Assembly (NCBI GenBank): GCA_945788485.1
Contig: CALZMB010000104.1
Coordinates: forward strand, 1 to 7,772
Direction of reading: 5' to 3'
DNA from: an uncultured bacterium
Lineage (GTDB): Bacteria; Bacteroidota; Bacteroidia; Bacteroidales; Bacteroidaceae
DNA length: 7,772 nt
The notes under the pieces were generated by a model. That model worked only from the letters and a program-made list of their open reading frames with translations. It was not told the DNA's origin and did not search any database. Shown one piece after another: positions 1 to 6,395 of the stretch. Both the position numbers and the translations under genes were made by a program. How positions within the stretch are numbered: position 1 is the first letter of the stretch; each line of letters opens with the position of its first letter.

Positions 1-187
1 GTTGCTCAGGTACTTATAAAATAAGTTAAACTAAAATGCTGCGGAATTTAGGTATTTGTCATTTTGAAACGGATTTCTTTGAATGTGGCATTGTCTTGTT
101 CATGGAATATCCGAAACATTGTGGTAGAAAATATGCATTCGCTATTATTTCGCGTTTAGCCAAGAGCGTCGGAAACTCATTTGGAAT
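1..187. other. Gene-free left edge
   Basis: All three plus-strand frames close within the first 30 bases, so no gene enters from the left on that strand. On the minus strand one short open stretch ends at a TAA near position 50 with the peptide MFRIFHEQDNATFKEIRFK. It looks mildly coding-like but is only about 30 codons long and has no recognisable family. It could be the tail of a decayed gene cut off by the adjacent inverted-repeat element. I see no RNA gene or clear promoter here. Confidence 0.4.
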
Positions 188-275
188 TATTACTGTCCGC
201 TAAACACAAAAGTATCCCAACTACTATGTCACAAAGAGTAGGGAGGGGGATTCTTATGTTTAGCGGACAGTAATA
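188..275. mobile_element. 88-bp inverted-repeat element, MITE or fused IS ends
   Basis: Positions 188-206 and 257-275 form a perfect 19-bp inverted repeat whose outer part reads TATTACTGTCCGCTAAACA on the left. The similarity continues inward less perfectly: ATCCC at 214-218 faces GGGAT at 247-251, with a few mismatches and a two-base gap. That gives ends of about 30 bp, the usual size of insertion-sequence termini, with only about 28 bp between them. There is no room for a transposase. The element could be a MITE, an internally deleted IS, or a large transcriptional hairpin. No convincing target-site duplication is visible, because any TA or TTA at the ends is also part of the palindrome. 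Neither arm is followed by a T-run, so a terminator is less likely. Confidence 0.55.
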
Positions 276-378
276 GATTTTTATAATAAGAATCCGTGGA
301 GCATATTGAATCATCCGTCTCCGTCACTGCTGCATGATGCCGTCAGAAGCCGAACGAGATAGGAAACATCGCATCCTT

Positions 379-760
379 TTATGATGAAATCATCTCGTTG
401 ATTTCCTCTTCGCTCATACCTGTTGCGATGGATATAGTAGCGATGTCAAATCCTTTTGCCTTGAGACGTTGTATCGTCTCTAACTTTTCTTCTTGTCTGC
501 CTTCTATCATTCCTTTCTCCATTCCTTTCTCCATTCCTTTCTTCAATCCTTCCTCCATTCCGGCATCTAATCCTTCTTTCCTTCCGCTCTCGTGGCCTTC
601 CCTATGTGCGCTGTTGAAGAAGGTTCGTTCTGTACGGATGATATCCCAGAATTTGTCGTAGCCGAGCAGCTGTGCGTCGGGCTTATCACCAAATCCGGGT
701 GTTCGCCAAAAACTTTTTGAAAGTGAGGTCTGCTTTAGGATCAAGATATTTCTTTGCTAT
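379..760 (-). pseudogene. Decayed Rpn/PD-(D/E)XK nuclease family transposase
   Basis: Intact members of this family in Bacteroidetes are roughly 300 residues, with an N-terminal PD-(D/E)XK nuclease domain and a charged, glycine-repeat C-terminal tail. Reading minus from 760, the codons give (ATA)-A-K-K-Y-L-D-P-K-A-D-L-T-F-K-K, the family's usual N-terminus, but with ATA where ATG is expected. One base is missing after F-K, near 714-718. In the shifted frame the family sequence V-F-G-E-H-P-D-L-V-I-S continues to about 688. It then jumps, in yet another frame, to D-A-Q-L-L-G-Y-D-K-F-W-D-I-I, which belongs near the C-terminus. The nuclease core is therefore deleted. The remaining tail has a tetrapeptide repeat and ends in a helical segment with S-E-E-E-I. 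A 121-codon frame with a TTG start can be drawn from 744 but mistranslates the first 20 residues, so I do not accept it as a gene. Confidence 0.85.
508..603 (-). repeat. 12-bp tandem repeat coding x-x-G-[MLRH] tetrapeptides
   Basis: Eight consecutive 12-base units lie in the tail of the decayed nuclease gene. On the plus strand the first units read CATTCCTTTCTC, CATTCCTTTCTC and CATTCCTTTCTT, then diverge. On the minus strand they encode REGH, ESGR, KEGL, DAGM, EEGL, KKGM, EKGM and EKGM. Such repeats are common in the tails of this nuclease/transposase family and can change copy number by slippage without shifting frame. Confidence 0.85.
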
Positions 761-768
761 AATCGTTC

Positions 769-786
769 TATTTTTGCGCAAATATA
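769..786. promoter_or_regulatory. Palindromic -7 elements upstream of the decayed nuclease
   Basis: TATTTTTGCGCAAATATA is a palindrome with one mismatched pair. Read minus, 786-779 is TATATTTG, a perfect match to the Bacteroidetes -7 element TAnnTTTG, about 20 bp before the old start codon at 760. Read plus, 769-776 is TATTTTTG, also a perfect match. I find no TTTG at the right spacing for a -33 element on either side, so activity is uncertain. It is most likely the former promoter of the decayed gene. Confidence 0.4.
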
Positions 787-943
787 CAACATTTTTTTTC
801 TTACGGACGAATTATAACTGTTAATTTTTCAGTGTGCCTTGCATTCTCTCCCATCCGTTTCATTCACACGTTCTCTATGCCAGACATTTTTATTGCAGCC
901 TTTGGTGTATTGCTTCTTATGTTCTGATGGAGGTGTTGAATAA

Positions 944-1957
944 TCAGTATGTGAAAATGGAGATAAGCGGGAGATGGTCGCTGAAACCTCCGTTTATCAC
1001 TGGCCCGCGGAAAAAGCGGTAAGGCTTCACCCCTCCATATTTCATATCAGGTTCGAGCAGGCAGGGATGGTTGGCGATATACGTTTTCTTGTGTTTTCTT
1101 TTCATAGCTTCAGAAACAAGTATATGGTCGAGACTTCCCCATCCGCCTTGGTATCGGTATGTGCCTTTCACCTTTTTGTCGCCTTTGACGAACTGCTTCG
1201 AACTGATGTCGGCCAGTCCATGTCCCACTAAGAATTGGATGCTTTTGTTCTTGTCATAATCATTGAAGTCGCCCATGACGATTATGTTTTCAGCCTTGTC
1301 CTCTGTCGTGTGTTTTATGGAGTCAATGCTTTGCATGAGGCGTTCAGCGACCGCCATCCTGTAAGGTTCTGATGCCCGCTCTCCTCCTCTGCGGCTCGGG
1401 GCGTGTACCACAAAGACATGCAGCATCCCGAACATAGCCTCGCCTTTCACATATAATATATCGCGCGTGGGTTGCATGTCCGCTGTTGGCTCCACTCTCA
1501 GTCCGTAATGTTTTATAAGTCTGAAACTGACCGGCTGGTAGAGTAGGGCAACGTCAATGCCGCGGATATCTGGCGATTCTGTCATAACGTATTCGTAGCC
1601 GGCGCCTCTGAGCAACGAGCGTCGTGTAAGGTCAAACATGACGCTGTCATTCTCCACCTCACACATACCGATGATGTCTGGTATGTGCATCTCGTCCTTT
1701 TCTATGCTTCCCAATACGATGCCTCTTGCCACTGCATTCAGTTTCTTCCAGTATTTCCCGAAATGCCACTCGTATTCTCCTTCGGGTGTGAAATCAGTGT
1801 CGTTTTTCAGTGTGTCGTGTTTACAGTCGAACAGATTCTCCACGTTATATTCCATCACCCTGAAATATTTCTCGTTTTTCGTCTCTCCTGAGGCGGGCGA
1901 GACGAAGCATGATATGTGGAGCATGATGCTGGTTAGAATGACGGCGCTTCTTTTCAT
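944..1957 (-). CDS. Exported endonuclease/exonuclease/phosphatase-family protein
   Basis: A 337-residue protein of the EEP (DNase I/exonuclease III-like) superfamily, whose members cleave phosphodiester or phosphate-ester bonds with a divalent metal. Residues 1-24 look like a signal peptide: K-R, a hydrophobic stretch, then A-S-G before E25, suggesting export to the periplasm. Cys17 could be considered for lipidation, but His14 at -3 is a poor lipobox. Conserved features follow in family order: Y-N-V-E-N-L-F-D at 37-44, the metal-binding region C-E-V-E-N at 99-103, R-G-I-D-V-A at 132-137, V-V-H-A at 183-186, G-D-F-N-D at 229-233, S-L-D-H at 275-278, and S-D-H-L-P at 326-330. All catalytic regions are present, so the protein should be active. 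Natural substrates cannot be deduced from sequence. It lies 243 bp after the HTH gene on the same strand and has no clear promoter of its own, so co-transcription is possible. Confidence 0.9.
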   Translation of the reverse strand: MKRSAVILTSIMLHISCFVSPASGETKNEKYFRVMEYNVENLFDCKHDTLKNDTDFTPEGEYEWHFGKYWKKLNAVARGIVLGSIEKDEMHIPDIIGMCEVENDSVMFDLTRRSLLRGAGYEYVMTESPDIRGIDVALLYQPVSFRLIKHYGLRVEPTADMQPTRDILYVKGEAMFGMLHVFVVHAPSRRGGERASEPYRMAVAERLMQSIDSIKHTTEDKAENIIVMGDFNDYDKNKSIQFLVGHGLADISSKQFVKGDKKVKGTYRYQGGWGSLDHILVSEAMKRKHKKTYIANHPCLLEPDMKYGGVKPYRFFRGPVINGGFSDHLPLISIFTY

Positions 1958-2200
1958 TTATGATGGAGTAGGGACGTTATGCTTTATTTTTTTCTTATGC
2001 GAGAAATTTGACACAATGGCTGTTTTATGCAAATTGCCTGTTGACTCTGATGAAAGGTGATGATAAAGACTGAATAATAGGTTATTTTGAAAATATGGTA
2101 TTTACGTTATCACAACACCTTGAAAAATTTATATCCTTTCATTCGGGCCTTATTCTTATACCTCTTGAACATCACCGTTGTGTGTTGATATTAGGCAGTG

Positions 2201-2698
2201 TCATCTTTTCGGTACGAACGACTCCCATGTCTGGTCGTCATAGAACACTCTTATCTCTGTTATTCTTCTGTTCTGTTTGTCAATATTTTTCACACACTGT
2301 ATGTCTGCTACATTTGTCTGTCTTTGTTGTCGTATATTCACCAGGCTTGTTGCAGGGGTGTTTACTGTCTGTCCCATGTCTTGTTCTGTCGTCTGGAAAT
2401 TCAGCAGGCCTTCGCTATACTCAGGCTGTTTCTCTTGCGCAGCAGTTTGTTCGTCTGAGGCAGGGGATGCCTGTGCAGTGTCCTGGCCAGAGATGAACAT
2501 GCTGCCCTCACCAAACAACAGCCAGTCGGTGCTCACTTTTGGCATTCTCTGTTTTATTGCTTCTGCTGTCTTTAGGGTAGGGCGTGTGCGTTCTTGCAGT
2601 ATGTTGCTGAGCGAAGCCGGCGACAGTCCGATGAGCGAAGCAAAACTCTGTTGATTCATGTGCAGCGACTCCATGAGCTGCTGTATTCTGTCTTTCAT
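2201..2698 (-). CDS. XRE-type helix-turn-helix transcriptional regulator
   Basis: A 165-residue protein. Residues 4-65 form a Cro/C1-type helix-turn-helix domain: Q-Q-L-M-E-S-L, then N-Q-Q-S-F-A-S-L-I-G-L-S-P-A-S-L-S-N-I-L at 15-34, then R-T-R-P-T. The D-W-L-L-F-G-E-G at 58-65 closes the domain in the way typical of Bacteroidetes members. Residues 70-130 are low in complexity, rich in Q, T, A and S, and probably a flexible linker. The C-terminal segment (137-165, K-N-I-D then R-R-I-T-E-I-R-V-F-Y-D-D-Q-T-W-E-S-F) resembles the short conserved C-terminal module seen in related Bacteroidales regulators. There is no S24 peptidase domain, so it is not a LexA- or CI-like self-cleaving repressor. 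The ATG at 2698 is preceded by A/T-rich sequence and no Shine-Dalgarno. Target genes are unknown; the AT-rich region upstream holds repeated motifs that could be its operators. Confidence 0.88.
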   Translation of the reverse strand: MKDRIQQLMESLHMNQQSFASLIGLSPASLSNILQERTRPTLKTAEAIKQRMPKVSTDWLLFGEGSMFISGQDTAQASPASDEQTAAQEKQPEYSEGLLNFQTTEQDMGQTVNTPATSLVNIRQQRQTNVADIQCVKNIDKQNRRITEIRVFYDDQTWESFVPKR

Positions 2699-2891
2699 TA
2701 TTATATATGGTTTATGGTGATAAATCGTAACGTCTGTCTTTCAGCCAAAAAATCTTGATGCTTTCCCTTGCTGGCAGATCGCCTCTCTTTCTTGAATGTT
2801 AAAATCTGCCTTCAGACATTCTTCTCTGCGATTATCCTGCAGAGCATAAGAGATAGTCAAGTGCTTTTTCGGGCTTGTTTCTTACGATTTA
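2699..2891 (-). promoter_or_regulatory. Long, possibly structured leader of the HTH gene
   Basis: The predicted promoter at 2892-2923 leaves about 185-190 transcribed bases before the regulator's ATG. The leader can form two hairpins: CTCTGC (2824-2829) with GCAGAG (2839-2844) around a 9-base loop, and GGCAGAT (2773-2779) with ATCTGCC (2804-2810) around a 24-base loop. Its base composition is mixed, unlike the AT-rich DNA just beyond the promoter. I recognise no known riboswitch. It may be an uncharacterised cis-acting leader or simply an untranslated region. Confidence 0.35.
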
Positions 2892-2923
2892 CAAAGTTAA
2901 ATATAAAAATTGGAATAAACAAA
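2892..2923 (-). promoter_or_regulatory. Bacteroidetes-type promoter of the HTH gene
   Basis: On the minus strand, TTTG (2923-2920) is followed after 20 bp by TAACTTTG (2899-2892). This fits the housekeeping consensus of the phylum, TTTG-N19/20-TAnnTTTG. Transcription would begin near 2885 and run into the regulator gene. Confidence 0.65.
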
Positions 2924-3109
2924 GTTTTTAAATATTATTATACGTTTTGTAAATTTGGGTTTATAAATATAAATTCATAAATCTGCATTTACATTTCGTC
3001 ACTAAACTCAATATATGTTTATAAATCCGAATTATAAGTATATAAAATGACATAAATCAATTTCCGCGGTTTTTTACGTAATATTTTGGTCTCTAACAGC
3101 TTATTTTTC

Positions 3110-3382
3110 ATGTATATTTGCAAAACGGTGCCGAACAGGCAAAAAATCTTTTAAAAACACGTCCACAAACCCCATTAATATACATAATAATCGGCATAAC
3201 CTTTGGTAATCAGCGATTTATAATGTAATAATCGTAATGTATAAATATACATATACAATAATGAATATAAATTATTTACATTTATGAATCTTAATCTTGT
3301 TTCTTTGAAGGTCTTTTACACCCTTACATTTTATGTATATAAATATAAATTGGCAATTAATCTAATTCACATTAATATACAT
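3110..3382. repeat. Five dispersed copies of ATATACAT (consensus AAATATACATAAA)
   Basis: The octamer ATATACAT occurs at 3178-3185, 3245-3252 and 3375-3382, and as its reverse complement ATGTATAT at 3110-3117 and 3333-3340. Flanking bases are also alike, giving approximately AAATATACATAAA. Two copies extend to an identical 15-mer, CATTAATATACATAA, at 3173-3187 and 3370-3384. Allowing for the local base composition, my hand estimate is that well under one copy would be expected by chance. They may be binding sites, perhaps for the neighbouring regulator. The function is inferred. Confidence 0.5.
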
Positions 3383-3768
3383 AAAGTTACAACTATAAAT
3401 CTAAACAATAGTTAATTGTAAATTATTTAACAGCCCTACAGGCCAAAATCCACAAAATCCTCGTATTTCTCACCATCATCCCAGTTGCTGGATTACAGAC
3501 GCTGAATTTTGCGTTAAAAATCTCATAAAAGCACTGAATACTAAACAATTAGCTTAAAAATTCTGCTTCTGGAAACTCTGCGTTTTAACATTAATTTAAC
3601 GCTGTTTTCTGTCCAAATCCCCCTTTTTCTCATCAAAAAGCATCCTAAGAAGCCACTTTTTCCCTCTATTTCAGCCTCATTTTCATGTAAAAAACTGTTA
3701 ATTCCGTGTTTTTCTCTTAACATTAGCATTCTCCCGCCATTTCTTCTCCTTCCTTTCCCGCTTCCACA

Positions 3769-3784
3769 TATTATATATATAATA
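3769..3784. repeat. Perfect 16-bp AT palindrome beside a polypyrimidine tract
   Basis: TATTATATATATAATA is a perfect palindrome directly after a pyrimidine-rich stretch (about 3731-3766) and before AAGGTGTC. A similar module, pyrimidine tract then CATATATATAAT then GTGTGC, lies at about 7651-7699. Role unknown. Confidence 0.45.
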
Positions 3785-3896
3785 AGGTGTCAAGGCTGTG
3801 TTTCCTGCCGACCGCTTACAGTTTCATCACGTCCTCCATTATGTCTTTTTCATCAAAATTCCCACCTTGTAATGAAAACCCAATCTGTTTTCGGAT

Positions 3897-3949
3897 AAAA
3901 AATCCCTCCATACGTGGCATCTGTTACCACTGTATGGAGGGATTGTTTT
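3897..3949. terminator. Strong bidirectional intrinsic terminator after holA
   Basis: AATCCCTCCATAC (3901-3913) pairs perfectly with GTATGGAGGGATT (3932-3944). The stem can continue through GTGG (3914-3917) with CCAC (3927-3930) across one bulged base. In the minus direction it is followed by six T residues (3902-3897), about 60 bases past the holA stop codon. In the plus direction it is followed by GTTTTT. It should end holA transcripts and also block any plus-strand transcription coming from the AT-rich region. Confidence 0.88.
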
Positions 3950-4003
3950 TGCATTATGTTCATAGTCAGAAAGCCCTCTCTCTGATGAGGTTTTTCTACC
4001 CTG

Positions 4004-5032
4004 TCAGTGCAGGATGAAGAAGAGCATCTCCTGCATCAGTTCTCCGTCTGTCGCGCTCTTGTTGTTTATGCCGTTGCTTTTTGCTGCTGTTGTGCGCAGC
4101 TTCTGTATGATCTGCATCGTCTTCATCGGGGTGTATAGTCTCATGGCGTTAATGTATTCTCTTGCCGCCCATCCGCCTCTCAGCCCGAGCCATGAGGCGA
4201 GTTCTTCTTCATTATTTCTCTTAGGACAATAGTATGCTGCCATCAGATTTTGGAAGAAAGGAAAGATCATCGGTATGGCACTGTGCAGGTTTCCTGCTTT
4301 CGGATTTTTGTCAAAATATTTCATAATCCTGTTGCATTTCATCACGTCTTTCTTCGCCACTGCATCCCTCAGCTCGAATGTGTTGAAATCCTTGCTTATC
4401 CCGATTTGCTCTTCAACCATCTCTGCTGTGATGCGTTTTTCGCTGTCCTTCATGGTGATTAGCAATTTGTCGATTTCGCAAGATATGCGGCTCAGGTCCG
4501 CTCCTATTGCATCAGCAATCATCGTGCTTGCTTTTTGTTCGATATCCTTCCCTTTTCCCTTGGCGTAAGATGTGACAAAAGCCGGCACGGCATAGTCTCT
4601 TATTCTTTTGCTTTCGAAGACAACTCCGTTCTTCTCCGCCTCTCCTATCCATCCCTTCTTTCCCTTCGGAGCTTCTTTCTTGTAGCATATCACGAGTATT
4701 GTTGACGGGTTGGGGCGGCGCATGTATTTCTCTAATTGTTCTATGCCCTTCATCAGTTGTGCCTCGCGCACCACAATCACCTGCCGTTCTGCCATCATCG
4801 GGACAATCATGGCGGTGTCGGTGACCTGCACAGCGGAAGTGTCCAGACCATACATCACAATCATGTTATAGTCCCGGTCCTCCGGCTTCAGTGCATTCTC
4901 CACAATCATATCTGTCAGTTTGTCGATGAAATATGGTTCGTCACCCATAAACAGATAAATCGGCGAGAATTGTTTCTCCTTTATCGCTTTGGCTATGCTG
5001 TCGTATGTCGTCGCGTTGCGTTTTTCAGCCAT
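4004..5032 (-). CDS. holA: DNA polymerase III subunit delta
   Basis: A 342-residue protein matching the delta subunit of the replicative clamp loader. Delta opens the sliding-clamp ring so that it can be loaded onto primed DNA. The N-terminal domain starts with S-P-I-Y-L-F-M-G-D-E-P-Y-F-I-D at 23-37, the hallmark opening of this family; in bacterial delta this AAA+-like domain has a degenerate P-loop and does not bind ATP. The conserved G-A-D-L-S-R-I-S-C-E-I-D-K-L lies at 177-190, and D-F-N-T-F-E-L-R-D-A-V at 215-225 begins the C-terminal collar region. The length is normal and I see no frameshift. The ATG at 5032 has no Shine-Dalgarno, as is usual in the phylum. It has its own promoter near 5194-5224 and terminator at 3897-3949, so it is probably monocistronic. 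Confidence 0.95.
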   Translation of the reverse strand: MAEKRNATTYDSIAKAIKEKQFSPIYLFMGDEPYFIDKLTDMIVENALKPEDRDYNMIVMYGLDTSAVQVTDTAMIVPMMAERQVIVVREAQLMKGIEQLEKYMRRPNPSTILVICYKKEAPKGKKGWIGEAEKNGVVFESKRIRDYAVPAFVTSYAKGKGKDIEQKASTMIADAIGADLSRISCEIDKLLITMKDSEKRITAEMVEEQIGISKDFNTFELRDAVAKKDVMKCNRIMKYFDKNPKAGNLHSAIPMIFPFFQNLMAAYYCPKRNNEEELASWLGLRGGWAAREYINAMRLYTPMKTMQIIQKLRTTAAKSNGINNKSATDGELMQEMLFFILH

Positions 5033-5144
5033 GTTCTGTCAGATGTTATTCGTTCGTGTTTTTTTTGTTTCTTTTGTCGGCATCGGTCGGGATTCTGGAC
5101 AAAGCCGTTCCGTTTCCATGAAAATCGTGGCATTTCTCTTGAAA

Positions 5145-5211
5145 TATTTTGATGTTCGGAAATAAAGCATTACCTTTGCCATACAATCGCCGGCAAAGTT
5201 ACATCAAAATA
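5145..5211. repeat. 11-bp inverted repeat spanning the divergent promoters
   Basis: TATTTTGATGT (5145-5155) and ACATCAAAATA (5201-5211) are perfect reverse complements, with 45 bp between them. The left arm covers the -33 TTTG of the plus-strand promoter. The right arm touches the -7 element of the minus-strand promoter and lies in its spacer. The arms are centred 56 bp apart, and the arrangement suggests a paired operator. A second inverted pair, TACCTTTGCC (5171-5180) and GGCAAAGTTA (5192-5201), comes from the two -7 elements with their flanks (9 of 10 bases). Confidence 0.5.
5148..5178 (+). promoter_or_regulatory. Promoter of the hsdR_N-nim-umuD cluster
   Basis: TTTG (5148-5151), 19 bp, then TACCTTTG (5171-5178): an exact match to the Bacteroidetes TTTG-N19-TAnnTTTG promoter. 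Predicted transcription starts near 5183-5187, leaving a leader of about 85 bases before the ATG at 5269. This also argues against any start codon upstream of about 5185 for the HsdR_N gene. Confidence 0.75.
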
Positions 5212-5224
5212 CTCAAACGGCAAA
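5194..5224 (-). promoter_or_regulatory. Promoter of holA
   Basis: Read on the minus strand, TTTG (5224-5221) is followed after exactly 19 bp by TAACTTTG (5201-5194), a full consensus match. Transcription would start near 5185-5189 and run left into holA with a leader of about 155 bases. It faces the plus-strand promoter at 5148-5178, and the two polymerase footprints must overlap. Confidence 0.75.
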
Positions 5225-5268
5225 ATAAATTTCACCCCAAATTCATATTTTCTCCACCCTTCCCGCTT

Positions 5269-5736
5269 ATGGACCCTCTCAATCTGCCGCCTTTCCAGGC
5301 TAAGCTTCAGCGCCGCGACCAGCGTGTCTTGATTCTCGACATCCTCCGCCGGCGTTATGTCGCTCTCACTCCCGAAGAGTGGGTGAGGCAGCATTTCGTC
5401 CATTTCCTGATTCAGCACAAAGGCTATCCCGCCACTCTCATGCAGAACGAGATAGAGCTTCGATGCGGACAGAAGCGTCTCAGGTGCGACACAGTCGTTT
5501 ACGACCGCAGCGGCGCGGCTCGTGCCATCATCGAATACAAGGCCCCTGCAATCCCCATCACACAGAAAGTGATTGAGCAGATTGCTACCTATAATATTCT
5601 CCTTCATGTGGATTATCTCATCGTTAGCAACGGAATGAAACATTTCTGCTTCAGTATAGACTACGAGAGACGCGCCATCAACCCGCTCAGTTTCATACCC
5701 GACTATGCCGAGATGCTCGGGGCAGCATCGCCATGA
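5269..5736 (+). CDS. Small HsdR_N-domain PD-(D/E)XK nuclease-like protein
   Basis: A 155-residue protein equivalent to the N-terminal nuclease domain of type I restriction HsdR subunits, but with no helicase motor. The fold's active-site pattern is visible: E61 in N-E-I-E-L, D74 in C-D-T-V-V-Y-D, E89-Y-K91 in I-I-E-Y-K-A-P, and Q104 in I-E-Q-I-A-T-Y-N, so metal-dependent nuclease activity is plausible. No hsdM or hsdS is nearby, so it is not part of a restriction system here. From general knowledge, small proteins of this type next to holA are common in Bacteroidetes, and their role is not established. An in-frame extension back to a TTG at 5149 is possible, but it would overlap the -33 element and read through the predicted transcription start. 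The ATG at 5269 is therefore preferred. It heads a possible three-gene unit. Confidence 0.88.
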   Translation: MDPLNLPPFQAKLQRRDQRVLILDILRRRYVALTPEEWVRQHFVHFLIQHKGYPATLMQNEIELRCGQKRLRCDTVVYDRSGAARAIIEYKAPAIPITQKVIEQIATYNILLHVDYLIVSNGMKHFCFSIDYERRAINPLSFIPDYAEMLGAASP

Positions 5737-5818
5737 CCCCTTTTATCCGCATCCATGGGTGCTCCATCCCATGCTCCTCTCCTACCTTTAAAACGCTGAC
5801 ATATTTTTCCATACAACT

Positions 5819-6334
5819 ATGATAAAGAAAAGCCGCGAGATGAATTCAGAATGGGCGGCATCCCTGTTCCGCCGTGCTCCCTACGTCACCGTCAGTTTCG
5901 TCACGCCTGAGGGCGAGCCATACGCTGTGCCGCTTTCTCTCGCATCCGCAGACGGACAAATCTGGTATTTCCATTGTGCGCCTGTCGGAAAGAAACTCGA
6001 CTGCATACGCTACAATCCGAAAGTCTGCTTATCCGCCGTCACACGCTGCGAGCCTACCGTAGGACCTAAAGACTCTGCCTTCACCCTCCAGTTTGAATCC
6101 GCCACCGCCACCGGCATGGCAGAGATAGTGGATGACGTCGAGGAGCAGACAAACGCGCTGCGTCTCATCTGCGAGCGGTTCCTCCCGCAACATCTGCACT
6201 GCTTCGACGAGAGTGTCAAGCGAAGCCTCCACCGCACCGCCGTGGTACGCATCACACTCTCCGCTCCTCCCGTCGGCAAGCGTAAGGCTTACGACAAGAA
6301 CGGCGATGAAATGAAATGGCAACGCATGGAATGA
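5819..6334 (+). CDS. Pyridoxamine 5'-phosphate oxidase-like, NimA-related flavoprotein
   Basis: A 171-residue protein of the FMN-binding split-barrel group, related to proteins annotated as pyridoxamine 5'-phosphate oxidase family or 5-nitroimidazole resistance NimA. The opening M-I-K-K-S-R-E-M matches the typical start of the family. Further matches are Y-A-V-P-L-S-L-A at 35-42, Y-F-H-C-A-P-V-G-K-K at 50-59 (a likely FMN-phosphate contact region), F-T-L-Q-F-E-S at 88-94, G-M-A-E-I-V-D-D at 99-106, and G-K-R-K-A-Y-D-K-N-G at 153-162. Length is typical. The substrate cannot be told from sequence, and membership alone does not show nitroimidazole resistance, since many chromosomal homologues have unknown roles. 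It begins 82 bp after the HsdR_N gene and ends 61 bp before the umuD-like gene. No good promoter precedes it; TACCTTTA at 5783-5790 has no matching -33. Confidence 0.85.
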   Translation: MIKKSREMNSEWAASLFRRAPYVTVSFVTPEGEPYAVPLSLASADGQIWYFHCAPVGKKLDCIRYNPKVCLSAVTRCEPTVGPKDSAFTLQFESATATGMAEIVDDVEEQTNALRLICERFLPQHLHCFDESVKRSLHRTAVVRITLSAPPVGKRKAYDKNGDEMKWQRME

Positions 6335-6395
6335 TGCCCCGCGCCTTTCGCTCCACATAACCACATCCTCCGAACAATCCTTTTCCCACCTATTT

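Larger units (their letters stand above)
2924..3896. other. Long AT-rich intergenic region without genes
   Basis: From about 2886 to 3440 the DNA is roughly 75-85% A+T by hand count of sample lines. Short open frames at 2768-2980, 3541-3729 and 3787-4017 have no recognisable family and no matching promoter. A -7 match TATATTTG lies on the plus strand at 3113-3120, but its nearest TTTG (3085-3088) is 24 bp away, which is long, and no gene follows it. Repeated motifs in 3110-3384 are listed separately. Positions 3440-3780 are plain AT-rich sequence merging into a pyrimidine-rich tract. Confidence 0.6.

Noticed and set aside
379..744. 121-codon minus-strand ORF as an intact gene
   Set aside because: It needs a TTG start, and its first 20 residues are a frameshifted reading of the conserved nuclease N-terminus. 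It is part of a pseudogene.
3541..3729. 62-codon minus-strand ORF in the intergenic region
   Set aside because: It is short and K/R-rich, with no promoter and no recognisable family.
5149..5268. Upstream 40-residue extension of the HsdR_N protein
   Set aside because: It would begin inside the -33 promoter element, before the predicted transcription start, and adds a low-quality K/F/P-rich segment. The ATG at 5269 fits better.
5170..5643. 157-codon minus-strand ORF opposite the HsdR_N gene
   Set aside because: It is a shadow of a gene with clear PD-(D/E)XK motifs on the plus strand and has no family resemblance itself.
5819..6334. Calling this gene a nitroimidazole-resistance determinant
   Set aside because: Only the family is supported. 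Many homologues have no link to resistance.
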